A stretch of 58,811 nucleotides of DNA from positions 1 through 58,811 of the forward strand of contig NZ_CACVCG010000048.1 of the NCBI RefSeq assembly GCF_902729435.1, in the 5' to 3' direction. Of the stretch, positions 24,537-35,089 are shown piece by piece; position 1 is the first letter of the stretch, and each line of letters starts with the position of its first letter. The notes below the pieces were generated by a model that searched no databases, was not told the DNA's origin, and was given only the letters and a program-made list of their open reading frames with translations. A program made the translations under genes and the position numbers. This stretch comes from Magnetospirillum sp. UT-4 (GTDB lineage Bacteria > Pseudomonadota > Alphaproteobacteria > Rhodospirillales > Magnetospirillaceae).

Positions 24537-25460
24537 CTAACTGAAATGATTCTGCCCCATGGCCAGGCCCGGTCCGCCGGCCAGAAGGGATTCGAGGAAC
24601 GTCCGCGCGACCTTCGACAACGTCTTTCCGCTCAGGTGAACCACGTTCCACTGGCGGAGCAGAGGGAAGCCGTCGATGTCGAGTGTGATGAGGCGGCTGG
24701 TCTCGAGTTCGAGTTCCATGCTTCTCCGCGGAAGAATCGACAGTCCCAGATTGGCCATCACCCCCTGCTTGATGGCCTCGGTGCTGCCAAGCTCCATGTA
24801 GGGCCGGATCGTCGCCCCGTGGTCGGCGAGCATCCGCTCCAGGGCCATGCGGGTCCCCGACCCGCGTTCGCGCACCAGCATCCGCTCCTCGGCCAGGGCG
24901 GCGAGGGGTATCCCGGTCCGTCCGGCCAGGCGGTGGCTGGGATGGGCGACGATCATCAGCAGGTTGTCCAGGAACGGATATGCCCGAACGTCAAGTTCGG
25001 GCGGAACCTGCCCCATGATGACGAAGTCGTCGCGGTTGTCGGCCAGGCGTTCGATGACACGGGTGCGGTTCGTCACGGTCAGGCGGGGAATGACCTCGGG
25101 GTGGGTGCCGATGAAGGCGCCCAGGTAGTGGGGAATGAAGTACTTGGCCGACGTCACCACCGCCAGGTCAAGCGGACCCCGCACTGTCTCGCGGATGTCG
25201 TCCAGCGCGTCGTCAAGCGACCGCAACCGCCCCAGCACATCGAGACAGGCGGCGTGGACCGCATGGCCCGAGGGCGTGAGAAACAGACGCTTGCCCATAT
25301 GCTCGAACAGCCGCACGCCGGCGTTCTCCTCGAGCCGCTTCAACTGGATCGAGACCGCCGGCTGGGTCAGGTGCAGTTCCTCGGCCGCTCGGGTGAAGCT
25401 GTGGTGACGGGCCACGGCCTCGAACAGTCGCATCTGCTGAAGGGTCAGGTGCATCGCCAT
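24537..25460 (-). CDS. cbbR: CbbR, LysR-type regulator of CO2 fixation
   Basis: 307 residues, divergent from cbbL. N-terminal [25 protein letters not shown] and [17 protein letters not shown], then an effector domain ([35 protein letters not shown]). This beginning and the divergent position in front of RuBisCO genes identify CbbR, which activates cbb operons in response to phosphorylated metabolites or NADPH. An alternative start lies two codons in (25454). It may also act on the leftward bicarbonate operon. Confidence 0.93.
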   Translation of the reverse strand: MAMHLTLQQMRLFEAVARHHSFTRAAEELHLTQPAVSIQLKRLEENAGVRLFEHMGKRLFLTPSGHAVHAACLDVLGRLRSLDDALDDIRETVRGPLDLAVVTSAKYFIPHYLGAFIGTHPEVIPRLTVTNRTRVIERLADNRDDFVIMGQVPPELDVRAYPFLDNLLMIVAHPSHRLAGRTGIPLAALAEERMLVRERGSGTRMALERMLADHGATIRPYMELGSTEAIKQGVMANLGLSILPRRSMELELETSRLITLDIDGFPLLRQWNVVHLSGKTLSKVARTFLESLLAGGPGLAMGQNHFS

Positions 25461-25463
25461 TCC

Positions 25464-25479
25464 ATAAACATTTGTTTAT
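25464..25479. promoter_or_regulatory. Palindrome in the cbbR-cbbL intergenic region
   Basis: ATAAACA-TT-TGTTTAT is a perfect inverted repeat directly before the cbbR start, inside a 128-base AT-rich gap. LysR proteins bind T-N11-A sites of this type near their own promoter. It is a likely CbbR operator for both directions. The cbbL promoter would lie to its right. Confidence 0.6.
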
Positions 25480-25588
25480 TCAAAAGATAAGATCATTTAA
25501 TTTTCTTTTATTCATTCGCCTCCCTAAGGTCAAGCGCAACGAAGCCCCGACCCCGCGCGGGCTCGCAGCCATCAGACAGGAGCGAAAC

Positions 25589-27007
25589 ATGGGAAAGACT
25601 TACCAGGCGGGCGTGAAGGAATACCGCGAAACCTATTGGGATCCCAACTACACGCCGAAGGACAGCGACTTCCTGGCCTGCTTCAAGGTGGTCCCCCAGC
25701 CGGGCGTGCCGCGTGAAGAGGCCGCCGCCGCGGTCTGCGCCGAATCCTCGACCGCCACCTGGACGACGGTCTGGACCGATCTTCTGACCGACCTCGACTA
25801 CTACAAGGGCCGCGCCTACGCCATCGAGGACGTGCCAGGCGACGACGAGGCCTTCTACGCCTTCATCGCCTACCCGATGGGCCTGTTCGAGGAAGGCTCG
25901 GTGGTCAACGTCTTCACGTCGCTGGTCGGCAACGTGTTCGGGTTCAAGGCCGTCCGCACCCTGCGCCTGGAGGATGTCCGCTTCCCGCTGTGGTTCGTCA
26001 CCACCTGCGACGGCCCGCCCCACGGCATCCAGGTCGAACGCGACAAGCTCGACAAGTACGGCCGGCCGCTGCTGGGCTGCACCATCAAGCCCAAGCTCGG
26101 CCTGTCGGCCAAGAATTACGGCCGGGCGGTCTACGAATGCCTGCGCGGCGGCCTGGACTTCACCAAGGACGACGAGAACGTCAACTCCCAGCCGTTCATG
26201 CGCTGGCGCGACCGCTTCCTGTTCTGCCAGGAGGCCATCGAGAAGGCCGAGGCCGAGACCGGCGAGCGCAAGGGTCACTACCTGAACGTGACCGCCGGCA
26301 ACATGGAGGAGATCTACAAGCGCGCCGAGTTCGCGAAGGAGATCGGCACCCCGATCATCATGAGCGACTACCTGACCATCGGCTGGGCGGCCCATTCGTC
26401 GCTGTCGCGCTGGTGCCGCGACAACGGCATGCTGCTGCACGTCCATCGCGCCATGCACGGCGTGATCGACCGCAATCCCAAGCACGGCATCAACTTCCGG
26501 GTCCTGGCCAAGCTGCTGCGCCTGCTGGGCGGCGACCACCTGCATTCGGGCACCGTGGTCGGCAAGCTCGAGGGCGATCGCGCCGCCACCCTCGGCTGGG
26601 TCGATCTGATGCGCGAACGCTACGTCAAGGAAGACCGCTCGCGCGGCATCTTCTTCGACCAGGATTGGGGCCAGATGCCGGCGGTGATGCCGGTCGCCTC
26701 GGGCGGCATCCACGTCTGGCACATGCCGGCCCTGGTGTCGATCTTCGGCGACGACGCCGTCCTTCAGTTCGGCGGCGGCACCATCGGCCACCCGTGGGGC
26801 AACGCCGCCGGCGCCGCAGCCAACCGCGTGGCGCTGGAAGCCTGCGTCCAGGCCCGCAACGAGGGCCGCAACCTGGAGCGCGAGGGCAAGGACATCCTGA
26901 CCAACGCCGCCAAGAGCAGCCCCGAGCTGAAGATGGCGATGGAGACCTGGAAGGAAATCAAGTTCGAGTTCGACACCGTCGACAAGCTTGATGTCGCCCA
27001 CAAGTAA
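25589..27007 (+). CDS. cbbL: RuBisCO form I large subunit
   Basis: 472 residues from ATG 25589 (AGGAG upstream); the longer frame to 25472 runs into the regulatory region. Catalytic features are present: TIKPKLGLS (K167), FTKDDEN with carbamylated K193, HVHRAMHG, and loop-6 [11 protein letters not shown]. Length and sequence type are form IA. With cbbS, cbbQ and cbbO behind it and no shell proteins, this is the cbbQO-linked branch (form IAq). It carboxylates ribulose 1,5-bisphosphate in the cytoplasm. Confidence 0.98.
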   Translation: MGKTYQAGVKEYRETYWDPNYTPKDSDFLACFKVVPQPGVPREEAAAAVCAESSTATWTTVWTDLLTDLDYYKGRAYAIEDVPGDDEAFYAFIAYPMGLFEEGSVVNVFTSLVGNVFGFKAVRTLRLEDVRFPLWFVTTCDGPPHGIQVERDKLDKYGRPLLGCTIKPKLGLSAKNYGRAVYECLRGGLDFTKDDENVNSQPFMRWRDRFLFCQEAIEKAEAETGERKGHYLNVTAGNMEEIYKRAEFAKEIGTPIIMSDYLTIGWAAHSSLSRWCRDNGMLLHVHRAMHGVIDRNPKHGINFRVLAKLLRLLGGDHLHSGTVVGKLEGDRAATLGWVDLMRERYVKEDRSRGIFFDQDWGQMPAVMPVASGGIHVWHMPALVSIFGDDAVLQFGGGTIGHPWGNAAGAAANRVALEACVQARNEGRNLEREGKDILTNAAKSSPELKMAMETWKEIKFEFDTVDKLDVAHK

Positions 27008-27037
27008 GATCGTCACCCGAGACACGAGGACAACGTC

Positions 27038-27397
27038 ATGAGCGAGATGCAGGACTACAAGTCGCGCCTGTCGGACCCCAACAGCCGCAAGCTGGGCACC
27101 TTCTCCTACCTGCCCCAGATGGATTCCGACCAACTGCGCAAGCAGATCCAGTACATCGTCAACAATGGCTGGAACCCGGCCATCGAGCACACCGAGCCGA
27201 AGCAGGCCACCAGCAATTTCTGGTACATGTGGAAGCTGCCCATGTTCGGCGAGACCGACGTGGACCGCATCCTCGGCGAGATCGAGTTGTGCAAGAAGGC
27301 CAATCCCGGCAATCACGTCCGCCTGATCGGCTACGACAACATCAAGCAGAGCCAGGGCGCCAACATGGTGGTCTACAGGGCCCCCATCGAGGTCTGA
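27038..27397 (+). CDS. cbbS: RuBisCO form I small subunit
   Basis: 119 residues, 30 bases after cbbL with AGGA before the ATG. The sequence [20 protein letters not shown] and [20 protein letters not shown] are typical of bacterial form I small subunits. It caps the L8S8 hexadecamer. Normal length. Confidence 0.97.
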   Translation: MSEMQDYKSRLSDPNSRKLGTFSYLPQMDSDQLRKQIQYIVNNGWNPAIEHTEPKQATSNFWYMWKLPMFGETDVDRILGEIELCKKANPGNHVRLIGYDNIKQSQGANMVVYRAPIEV

Positions 27398-27477
27398 GCC
27401 TGGGCCGGAAGCCGCGTCCTCCCCTGTCTCCGCGGCTTCCGGCTTGTCTCTTCCCAGCCTTCGCGAGGAACCGCGCC

Positions 27478-28287
27478 ATGAGCCAGTCTGAACGGGACCA
27501 GTACCGGGTCAAGACCCAGCCCTACTATCGTCCGGTCGCCAACGAGGTCGAAGTCTACGGAGCCGCTTACGACGTGCGGATGCCGGTGATGCTGAAGGGG
27601 CCGACCGGCTGCGGCAAGTCCCGCTTCGTCGAGTACATGGCCTGGACGTTGGGCAAGCCGCTGATCACGGTGGCCTGCAACGAGGACATGACCGCCTCGG
27701 ACCTGATCGGCCGCTTCCTCCTCGACATCAACGGCACCCGCTGGCAGGACGGCCCGCTGACGGTGGCCGCCCGCATCGGAGCCATCTGCTATCTCGATGA
27801 GGTGGTGGAGGCCCGCCAGGACACCACCGTGGTGATCCATCCCCTGACCGACCACCGCCGCTGCCTGCCCCTGGACAAGAAGGGCGAACTGGTCGAGGCC
27901 CATCCCGACTTCCAGATGGTCATCAGCTACAACCCCGGCTACCAGTCGATGATGAAGGACCTGAAGCAGTCGACCAAGCAGCGGTTCGGCGCCATGGTCT
28001 TCGACTATCCCCCGGCCGCGGTGGAGGCCGAGATCGTCGCCCACGAATCCGGCGTCTCCCCCGACATCGCCGCCCGGCTGGTGCAGATGGCGGAGCGCAG
28101 CCGCAACCTCAAGGGCCATGGCCTGGATGAGGGCATGTCGACCCGTCTGCTGGTCTATGCCGGCCAGCTGATCGCCAAGGGTGTCGCCCCCCAGGACGCC
28201 TGCCGCATGACCCTGGCCCGGCCGCTGACCGACGACCCCGACATGCTGGATACCCTGGACACCGCCATCGCCACGTTCTTCGGCTGA
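27478..28287 (+). CDS. cbbQ: CbbQ, MoxR-type AAA+ RuBisCO activase subunit
   Basis: 269 residues from ATG 27478 with CGAGGAA upstream. Walker A GPTGCGKS (41-48), Walker [12 protein letters not shown], and sensor-type [12 protein letters not shown]. CbbQ forms hexamers that, with CbbO, remove inhibitory sugar phosphates from form I RuBisCO. It lies 80 bases after cbbS, where a short stem could adjust expression. A complete family member. Confidence 0.96.
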   Translation: MSQSERDQYRVKTQPYYRPVANEVEVYGAAYDVRMPVMLKGPTGCGKSRFVEYMAWTLGKPLITVACNEDMTASDLIGRFLLDINGTRWQDGPLTVAARIGAICYLDEVVEARQDTTVVIHPLTDHRRCLPLDKKGELVEAHPDFQMVISYNPGYQSMMKDLKQSTKQRFGAMVFDYPPAAVEAEIVAHESGVSPDIAARLVQMAERSRNLKGHGLDEGMSTRLLVYAGQLIAKGVAPQDACRMTLARPLTDDPDMLDTLDTAIATFFG

Positions 28288-28316
28288 CCCACCCAAACCC
28301 GCGAGGGCCGCCCGCC

Positions 28317-30641
28317 ATGACCGTGAACCTCGAGGACTATCGGACCGAGCTGTACGCTCACGCGCCGGAACTGGCGCTTACCCTGGACGCCACGGTCCAC
28401 GAGGCCGCACGCATCCTGTCGCCGGCGGGACTCAAGGATTACCTCGACGGGGCGCGGGGCTTCGTGACCCTCGGCCGCGGCCCCCAGCTGCTGGTCACCT
28501 ATCTGGAGACCCTTCCGCTGGTGGCGAAGGAATGCGGCGAGGACGTGGTGCGGGACTGCGTGCACTCGGTGATGAAGCTGTCCTCCATGACCTCGGGCGA
28601 TGTTCTCACCCTGGTTTACGCCACCCTGCCCACCGCCGCCAACCGGCTGGGTGATCCGGACCTGCTGCGCGGGTATCTCCAGCTCCTCCACCGCCTGGTG
28701 GCCAAGGCGCCGCGCGGATTGCGGCCCATGCTGGGCCAACTGGACGAGCTTCTCGGCAAGCTCACCTTGTCGGGGCTGCGCCGCTGGGCGGATTTCGGCG
28801 CCGAGGCCTATCGCCGCGACCTGCCGCGCCAGGCGGCGTATTTCGGCCTGCAGAGCGAGGACAGCAAGGCCGTCCTCCAGCGCGAGCGGAAGGGCACCCT
28901 GTTCGTCGATTCCCAGCGCAAGCTCAACTTCTATCTGCGGGCCTTCTGGGGGCGGGATTTCTTCCTGCGTCCGACGGCGGCCGACCACATGGGCTTCCGC
29001 CCCTTCATCGAGGCCCGCACCCTGCACCTGCCCGATGCGGTGGACGGCCTGGGTGACGTCGGCGGCATGGACATCTTCCGTGCCATGGCCGCCCACATGG
29101 CCGCCCATCTGGCCTATACCACGCGTCCCCAGTCGGCCGAGGCGCTGGCCCCGGCCCAGCAATTCTTCGTCGGGCTGATGGAGGACGCCCGTGTCGAATA
29201 CCGGGCCTGCAGGGACTTCCCCGGAATGCGGCGGCTGTGGATGTCGCTGATGCCCGACGGCGAGACTCCCCATCCCGAGCATGAATCGGTGGCTCTGATC
29301 GAACGCTGCGCCATCGCCCTGCTCGACCCCAAGCGTCCCACCGGCGATCCCGACCTGGATCGCCTGGTCGCCCGCTTCCACGACGCCGTCGGTCCGGGTG
29401 ACGAATCCTTGTCCATGGACCTGGGGCTCGACGTGTTCAACGTCTTCGCCCACCGTCGCGCCGTGCCCAGCTTGCGTATCCTGGAGGCCCTGCGCATCCC
29501 CTATCGCGACGACAACCGCTTCGTCTGGTCCAGTGACCATTTCGACTGGCTGGACAGCGCCGCCTATCTGCCCGCCGGCCAACGCCAGATCCGCAAGCAC
29601 GTCGGCTTGATGGAGTTCATCAACGAGACCGACGTGGAGAACGCCGGTGACGATGCCCAGGAAATCTGGGTGCTGGGCACCGAGCTGTTCCCCTACGAGG
29701 ACGAAGGCGTCTCGTTCAACCAGCGCGAGGGCAAGGAGCCGGTCTCGGACCCGGTCCACTACCAGGAATGGGACTATCAGGTGCAGTTGTACCGCCCCAA
29801 CTGGGCGACCCTGCGCGAGCGGCGCCAGGGCAGGGGCGACCCCGGGCGCATCGACGCCCTGCTGTCGGCGAACCGGGGGGTCAGCCAACGCATCAAGCAG
29901 ATCGTCGATCGCCTGCGCCCCCAGGGCGTGTCGCGTCAACGCAAGCTGGAGGACGGCGACGAACTGGACCTCAACGCCGCCGTCGATGCCATGGTCCAGC
30001 TGCGCATGGGGCTGCATCCCGACACCCGCATCACCATGCGCAACGTGCTCAACCGGCGCGACCTGTGCGTGCTGGTGCTGCTCGACCTGTCCGAATCCAC
30101 CAACGAACTGGTGCGCGGGGAGGACAAGTCGGTGCTGGAGCTCACCCGCGAGGCCACCGCGCTGGTCGCCACCGCCATCGCGGGCATCGGCGACCCCTTC
30201 GCCATCCACGGCTTCGCCTCCGACGGCCGGCACGACGTCCATTACTACCCGTTCAAGGATTTCGACCAGCGCTTCGACGGCGACGCGAAAAGCCGCCTCG
30301 CCGGCATGACCGGCGGGTATTCCACCCGCATGGGGACGGCGCTGCGTCATGCCGGCCGGCATCTGCTGCAACGGGGCGAGCGGCACAAGCTTCTGCTGGT
30401 GGTGACCGACGGCGAGCCGGCCGACATCGACGAGCGCGATCCCCAATACCTGCGCCTGGATGCCAGGAAGGCGATCGACGAATTGCGGGCCTCGGGCGTC
30501 CACCCCTATTGTCTGAACCTGGATCCGAATGCGGACCGGTACGTGGAACGAATCTTCGGGGCCAACAACTATACCATCATCGACCACGTGCGCCGCCTGC
30601 CGGAGAAGCTTCCCGCCCTGTTCGCCCACATCACGGCCTGA
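28317..30641 (+). CDS. cbbO: CbbO, von Willebrand A-domain RuBisCO activase adaptor
   Basis: 774 residues, 29 bases after cbbQ. The C-terminal part is a VWA domain with the MIDAS motif DLSES, needed for binding RuBisCO, and the rest is the long helical N-terminal region typical of CbbO/NorD proteins. It links the CbbQ hexamer to RuBisCO during ATP-driven reactivation. It ends the cbb operon; a GC-rich stem CCGAC/GTCGG follows within 70 bases. Confidence 0.95.
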   Translation: MTVNLEDYRTELYAHAPELALTLDATVHEAARILSPAGLKDYLDGARGFVTLGRGPQLLVTYLETLPLVAKECGEDVVRDCVHSVMKLSSMTSGDVLTLVYATLPTAANRLGDPDLLRGYLQLLHRLVAKAPRGLRPMLGQLDELLGKLTLSGLRRWADFGAEAYRRDLPRQAAYFGLQSEDSKAVLQRERKGTLFVDSQRKLNFYLRAFWGRDFFLRPTAADHMGFRPFIEARTLHLPDAVDGLGDVGGMDIFRAMAAHMAAHLAYTTRPQSAEALAPAQQFFVGLMEDARVEYRACRDFPGMRRLWMSLMPDGETPHPEHESVALIERCAIALLDPKRPTGDPDLDRLVARFHDAVGPGDESLSMDLGLDVFNVFAHRRAVPSLRILEALRIPYRDDNRFVWSSDHFDWLDSAAYLPAGQRQIRKHVGLMEFINETDVENAGDDAQEIWVLGTELFPYEDEGVSFNQREGKEPVSDPVHYQEWDYQVQLYRPNWATLRERRQGRGDPGRIDALLSANRGVSQRIKQIVDRLRPQGVSRQRKLEDGDELDLNAAVDAMVQLRMGLHPDTRITMRNVLNRRDLCVLVLLDLSESTNELVRGEDKSVLELTREATALVATAIAGIGDPFAIHGFASDGRHDVHYYPFKDFDQRFDGDAKSRLAGMTGGYSTRMGTALRHAGRHLLQRGERHKLLLVVTDGEPADIDERDPQYLRLDARKAIDELRASGVHPYCLNLDPNADRYVERIFGANNYTIIDHVRRLPEKLPALFAHITA

Positions 30642-30724
30642 CGCCTGGGTGGAGAAGCCCATCCGGCCGCCGACGCCCTCCCCAAGTCGGCCCCCCCTGC
30701 GGCTTTTCTCTGCCGCCTTCCGAT

Positions 30725-30797
30725 TAGAGCCGGATGCTATCAGGTTGAATCCGCCTCTAAATCAATAAATTAGAGTGCGATTCAGACACCGGCTCTA
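30725..30797. repeat. Long palindromic intergenic element
   Basis: TAGAGCCGG (30725-30733) pairs with CCGGCTCTA (30789-30797). Inside, GAATC and CTCTAA (747-751, 755-760) pair with TTAGAG and GATTC (770-775, 779-783) around a nine-base AT loop. A 73-base nested hairpin of this kind is typical of dispersed REP/MITE-like elements. It sits between the cbb operon and a wrecked gene. Confidence 0.75.
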
Positions 30798-30835
30798 GGA
30801 GGTGTGCCCTCTTAGGGATTCACAGCTCCTAACGG

Positions 30836-31566
30836 TCAAGCCGTCACGGTCGCCGAGGTGTCAGGCCGTCCCGAGACCACCGAACCCAGCTCGAAGCGGT
30901 TCCTGCCCTGATGCTTGGCGCGGTAGAGCGCCTGGTCCGCCGCGTCGATCAAGGCCAGGGCGGCGGCGGCGCGAAGCCGGCGGGCAGGCGCCCCACAGCT
31001 CGGCCGCCGCCTTGCGGCCGGTGTCGTAGGCGGCGCGGAAATCGCCGCAATTGGCATGGAAATGGACCATGGCCTCGAACACCACCATCCGTTCCTCGAC
31101 GCTGCGCGCCTCGGCCAGCGCCCGGCTGTAGGCCAGCGCGGCCCTGGCATAGTCCAGCGCCGGCCCATAGGCGATGGCGAAGAGGTGGTTGTCCAGGTCG
31201 TCCTCGGCGGTGTCCCGCAGCAGCGCCATGCCGATCAGGCGGTCGGGCGAGGCGGAGCTTGGCCTCCATGCCCGGCATGCCCTCGGCCATGACCTCGTAC
31301 AGCGTCACGCCGCCGAAATCCTCCATCACCATGGCCAGGGTGTGTCCGGTCCTGACCAGGTCGAGCACCCTGATCACCGCCGGGTGGTCAAGGGACCGCA
31401 ACAGCTCGAACTCGTAGCGAAGACGCGCCAACTGGCTGGCGGTGGGATAATCCACCGCCATCACCTTGATGATCACGGGCAATCCACCAGTTGCGAAACG
31501 ACCCTGTAGCCGGGAAGCGCGTACATTTCGCCGAATGCTGAGTGGGGCGAGGCGAATGTAAGTCAT
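30836..31566 (-). pseudogene. Remnant of a multidomain Ser/Thr kinase-AAA-diguanylate cyclase gene
   Basis: Three fragments of one domain order lie in different minus-strand frames. From 31566 there is a kinase N-lobe (LPVIIKVMAVDYP, RYEFELLRSLDHPAVIRVLDL, GGVTLYEVM) that ends near 31260 without a C-lobe. A helical piece of AAA/TPR type follows (LIGMALLRDTAEDDLDNHLF, ERMVVFEAMVHFHANCGDF, TGRKAAAELWG). Last comes a GGDEF end (DAADQALYRAKHQGRNRFE) stopping at 30836. The family is the large trifunctional kinase/ATPase/output sensors. Internal deletions and frameshifts make it non-functional. Confidence 0.85.
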
Positions 31567-31638
31567 CGGCCGGACAACAGGTGCGGCTTCCGTCGCGCCT
31601 GCGCGGGAATGACGGCGGAGGACTGGGATTCCCCCCCC

Positions 31639-31845
31639 TCACCACTCGCGGGTAGGCGGCGCCTTGCCCAGGGCGACCAAGCACTGGGGATTATCGACGT
31701 AATAGTGCAGGCGGGCATTGAACGGCGACGACACCCCGCCCTGGTCCTGGCGGTGCATGACCCGTTCCATCATTGCGACATCCCTGGGGACCGGGCAATG
31801 CTGCCGGATCTCGCACCCGTCGCAATGGCGCCGCATGTGTTCCAT
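31639..31845 (-). CDS. Small Cys/His-rich protein
   Basis: 68 residues from ATG 31845, selected for GGAGG six bases upstream. The N-terminus MEHMRRHCDGCEIRQHCPVP contains three Cys and several His that could bind a metal ion. The remainder has LHYYVDNPQCLVALGK. No recognised family. It is compact and has a convincing ribosome binding site, so it is probably real. Confidence 0.6.
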   Translation of the reverse strand: MEHMRRHCDGCEIRQHCPVPRDVAMMERVMHRQDQGGVSSPFNARLHYYVDNPQCLVALGKAPPTREW

Positions 31846-32004
31846 GGCATCCTCCCATTCCGGACCGGAGCCCCCAAGGCCCCCCTTCGCCGACCGAAGC
31901 TTAGGCGGACCATACCGCGCAGACCCATCGGATGTCTGCCCCACCCCGACCGAAATCACAGAACATTAACCAGCGGCCCGCTCCACCTGGACGTTCGGGC
32001 GATC

Positions 32005-33351
32005 TCATTTCTCGGTCAACCCCACCGCCATGGCGCGGGTCAGGGGTGCCAGCAGATATTCCAGGGCGGTGCGTTCGCCGGTGACCACCAGCACGTCGGC
32101 CTGCATGCCCGGGGTGAGCGGGCCGGGCAGGCCTTTCAGCGATACGGGATCGAGGCCGATGCGGGCGAGGTAATAGGGGGCGCCGTCCCGCTCGTCGTGC
32201 AGCAGGTCGGCCGAGACCCCCGTCACGGTGCCGGCGGCGGGCGGCGTCAGCCCGCGCAGGAAGGTGCGCAGCCGCACCTGGGCCGGCCGGCCGGCATGCA
32301 CCCGGTCGATGTCCTCGGGGGCGATGCGGGCCTCGACGATCAGCGCTTCGTCCTTCGGCACGATGTCCATCACCGCCTCGCCCGGCTGCAGCACGCCGCC
32401 CACCGTGTGCACCTTCAGCCCCACCACCACGCCGGCACGGGGAGCCCGCAGGACGGTGCGGGCCAGGGCGTCGTCCACCGCCGCCAGCTGCTGCTCGACG
32501 TCGCGGATCTGGGCTTCGACCTCGCGCAGTTCGCCCGCCACCTCGTTGAGGTGCTTGTAGTCGATGTTGGAGATCTCCAGCTCGGTGCCGGCCTGGGCCT
32601 GGCGCAGGCGGGCGATGCGCGCGGTGTAGTCGTCGCGCTCGCCGCGCAGCTTCTCGGCCTCGCGCTTCAGGGCGAGCAGGCGCGGGCGCCGTTCCAGGCC
32701 GCGCGCCACCAGGCCGCCGACCGAGCCGATTTCCTCCTCGACCAGGCTGAGCTGGCGGTCCTTGGACCGGCGCTCGGCCTCCAGCGCGTCGGCCTCGCGG
32801 TCATAAAGGACCAGCCGCTTGCGCAGCACCGCGATCTGGCCGTCCAGGGTGGTGCGGCGGGCGCGGAACAGATTGGCCTGGACCCGACGGATTTCGTCGA
32901 TGCGGGGCGATTGGACGGGCGGCAGGGCACTGGCGAAGTCCACCGCCCCGGTGCCGTCGCGTTCGGCCACCAGGCGGGCGCGGGTGCCCAGGCCGTCCCA
33001 GTACTGCGACAGCAGCTGGCCGCGGCGGGCGCGGACGGCGACGTCTTCCAGCAGGACCAGCGGCTGGCTGGCCGCCACCTTGTCGCCGTCCCTGACCAGG
33101 ATGGCGCGCACGATGCCGCCCTCGCGGTGCTGCACGGTCTTGCGGTAGGTATCGACCTTGACCTCGCCGGGGGCCACCGCCGCCTCGTCGAGCGGCGCCG
33201 TCGCCGCCCACAGGCCGAACCCGGCGAAGGCCACCACCAGGGTGGCGAAGCCGATGCGCAACGCCAGGCCGCCGCCCACCGGCTCGCTGCCGGCGACCTC
33301 TGGGACGGCCTCGGGGGGAACCGCCTCGCGGGCCGGCAGCAGCGCGGTCAT
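32005..33351 (-). CDS. HlyD-family membrane-fusion protein of type I secretion
   Basis: 448 residues; the start overlaps the ABC exporter stop (ATGA). One N-terminal helix (GLALRIGFATLVVAFAGFGL) crosses the inner membrane. A barrel start (GEVKVDTYRKTVQHREGGIV), long periplasmic coiled coils and the C-terminal GLTPGMQADVLVVTGERTAL strand are typical of PrtE/HlyD adaptors. It connects the inner-membrane ABC exporter with a TolC-type outer-membrane channel, which is not in this window. Last gene of the RTX operon. Confidence 0.93.
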   Translation of the reverse strand: MTALLPAREAVPPEAVPEVAGSEPVGGGLALRIGFATLVVAFAGFGLWAATAPLDEAAVAPGEVKVDTYRKTVQHREGGIVRAILVRDGDKVAASQPLVLLEDVAVRARRGQLLSQYWDGLGTRARLVAERDGTGAVDFASALPPVQSPRIDEIRRVQANLFRARRTTLDGQIAVLRKRLVLYDREADALEAERRSKDRQLSLVEEEIGSVGGLVARGLERRPRLLALKREAEKLRGERDDYTARIARLRQAQAGTELEISNIDYKHLNEVAGELREVEAQIRDVEQQLAAVDDALARTVLRAPRAGVVVGLKVHTVGGVLQPGEAVMDIVPKDEALIVEARIAPEDIDRVHAGRPAQVRLRTFLRGLTPPAAGTVTGVSADLLHDERDGAPYYLARIGLDPVSLKGLPGPLTPGMQADVLVVTGERTALEYLLAPLTRAMAVGLTEK

Positions 33352-35060
33352 GCCCCGGCTCCCTGTGCGGTGGCGAGGCGGCCGGCGGCGGGTGCGCCCG
33401 GCTGCGGCAGCACCCGGGCCATCACCTCCTCGCGCGGCCCCAGCATCTCCATCCGCCCCTCCTTCAGCAGCAGCAGGCGATCGACGGTCATCAGCACGCG
33501 GGCGCGGTGGGCGATCACCAGGGTCGTCACCCCCTGCCCGCGCGCCCGCAGCAGCGCCCGGATCAGCGCGTTCTCGCCCTCGGAATCCAGGTTCGAATTG
33601 GGCTCGTCCAGCACCAGCAGGCGCGGCGAGCCGTAGAACGCCCGGGCGATGGCGATGCGCTGGCGCTGCCCGCCCGACAGGTTGCGCACCGCCTCGCCGA
33701 TCTCGGTGTCGTAGCCGAGCGGCAGGCGCAGCACCATCTCGTGCACGCCGGCCGCCTGCGCCGCCGCCACCACCAGGGCATCGTCGGGCTTGCCCATGCG
33801 GGCGATGTTGCGCTTCACCGAGCCGGGGAACAGCTCGACGTCCTGCGGCAGATAGCCGATGTGGCGGCCCAGGTCGTCGCGGTCCCAGGTGGCGAGGTCG
33901 GCGCCGTCGAGGCGGGCGCAGCCACGGTTGGGGGCGAGGATGCCCAGCACCACCCGTGCCAGCGTCGTCTTGCCTGCCGCCGAGGCGCCGATCACCCCCA
34001 GCGATTCGCCCGGCGCCAAGGCGAGGTCGATGCCGGCCAGCACCGGCCGTTCACGCCCCGGCACCTCGACCGTCACCCGGTCCAGGGTCAGTCGTCCGCC
34101 GGGTACCGGCAGCCGGGTGGTCGCCCGCCGCGGCGCCGGACGCTGCAGCTCGGCGGCGATGCGGGCCAGGGCGGCACGGGCGGCGATGACGCTGCGCCAG
34201 CTGCCCACCAGGCTTTCCACCGGCGCCAGGGCGCGGGCCAGGATGATGGAGCCGGCGACGATGGCGCCGGCCGACAGCTGGTCGTTGATGGCCAGCCACG
34301 CCCCCAGGGTGAGCACGGCGATCTGGATGAAGAAGCGCCCGAAGCGGGCCAACGCCGTCAGCAGCGCCGCCCGCTGCAGGCCCCGGCCGGTCAGCGCCTC
34401 GGTGCGCGCCGCCTCGGTACGCCAGTCGGCGATGATGCCGCCCAGCATGCCCATGGCCTCGATCACCTCGGCGCGGCGCACGCAATCGTCGGCGCGCGCC
34501 TGCGCCTGCTGGACCCGCAGGCCGGCGGCCCGCAACGGCGTGCGGGTGGCGTACTCGCTGGCGATGGCCAGGCCGAACAGCACCAACGCCCCGCCCGTGG
34601 TCAGCCAGCCCAGGGCCGGATGCAGCAGGAACATCACCGCCACATAGACCGGCACCCAGGGCGAATCGAACAGGTGGAAAACGGCGGCGCCGGTCAGCAC
34701 CCCGCGCACCACCGCAAGGTCGCGCAGCAGCGACGCCCCCGCCGCCGACTCGCCGGTGGCGCCACGGCGCACGCCACGCACCAGCAGCGCCGGCGCCCAG
34801 GCGCGGTCGAGCCACAGCCCGGCATGCACCATCAGCCGCGACCGCACCGCCTCGAGCACGGCGTGAACCGCCAGCGCCCCGGCCGCGATCACCGCCAGCA
34901 GAGCCAGGGTCTCGCCCGAGCGGCTGGACAGGACGCGGTCGTAGATCTGCAGGGTGTAGAGCGGTACCGCCAGGATCAACAGGTTGCCGAACAGGCTGAA
35001 GACGGCGACCGCGGCGAATGTCCGCCGGGCGCCCGCCAGGATGCCGTCGTCGCCGGCCAT
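33348..35060 (-). CDS. Type I secretion ABC exporter (PrtD-like)
   Basis: 570 residues. Six-helix membrane domain (FSLFGNLLILAVPLYTLQIYD at the start, as in PrtD/LapB-type exporters) and a C-terminal ATPase with Walker A GASAAGKTT, signature LSGGQRQRI, Walker B LLVLDEPNSNLD and the H-loop VIAHR. There is no C39 peptidase-like domain, so it belongs to the short RTX-protease/lipase exporter type. It would export the RTX protein encoded just upstream, and perhaps the repeat protein at the left edge of the window. Confidence 0.94.
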   Translation of the reverse strand: MAGDDGILAGARRTFAAVAVFSLFGNLLILAVPLYTLQIYDRVLSSRSGETLALLAVIAAGALAVHAVLEAVRSRLMVHAGLWLDRAWAPALLVRGVRRGATGESAAGASLLRDLAVVRGVLTGAAVFHLFDSPWVPVYVAVMFLLHPALGWLTTGGALVLFGLAIASEYATRTPLRAAGLRVQQAQARADDCVRRAEVIEAMGMLGGIIADWRTEAARTEALTGRGLQRAALLTALARFGRFFIQIAVLTLGAWLAINDQLSAGAIVAGSIILARALAPVESLVGSWRSVIAARAALARIAAELQRPAPRRATTRLPVPGGRLTLDRVTVEVPGRERPVLAGIDLALAPGESLGVIGASAAGKTTLARVVLGILAPNRGCARLDGADLATWDRDDLGRHIGYLPQDVELFPGSVKRNIARMGKPDDALVVAAAQAAGVHEMVLRLPLGYDTEIGEAVRNLSGGQRQRIAIARAFYGSPRLLVLDEPNSNLDSEGENALIRALLRARGQGVTTLVIAHRARVLMTVDRLLLLKEGRMEMLGPREEVMARVLPQPGAPAAGRLATAQGAGA

Positions 35061-35089
35061 GGGCTTGCCTCACCGCTTGGGAAGGGGGC

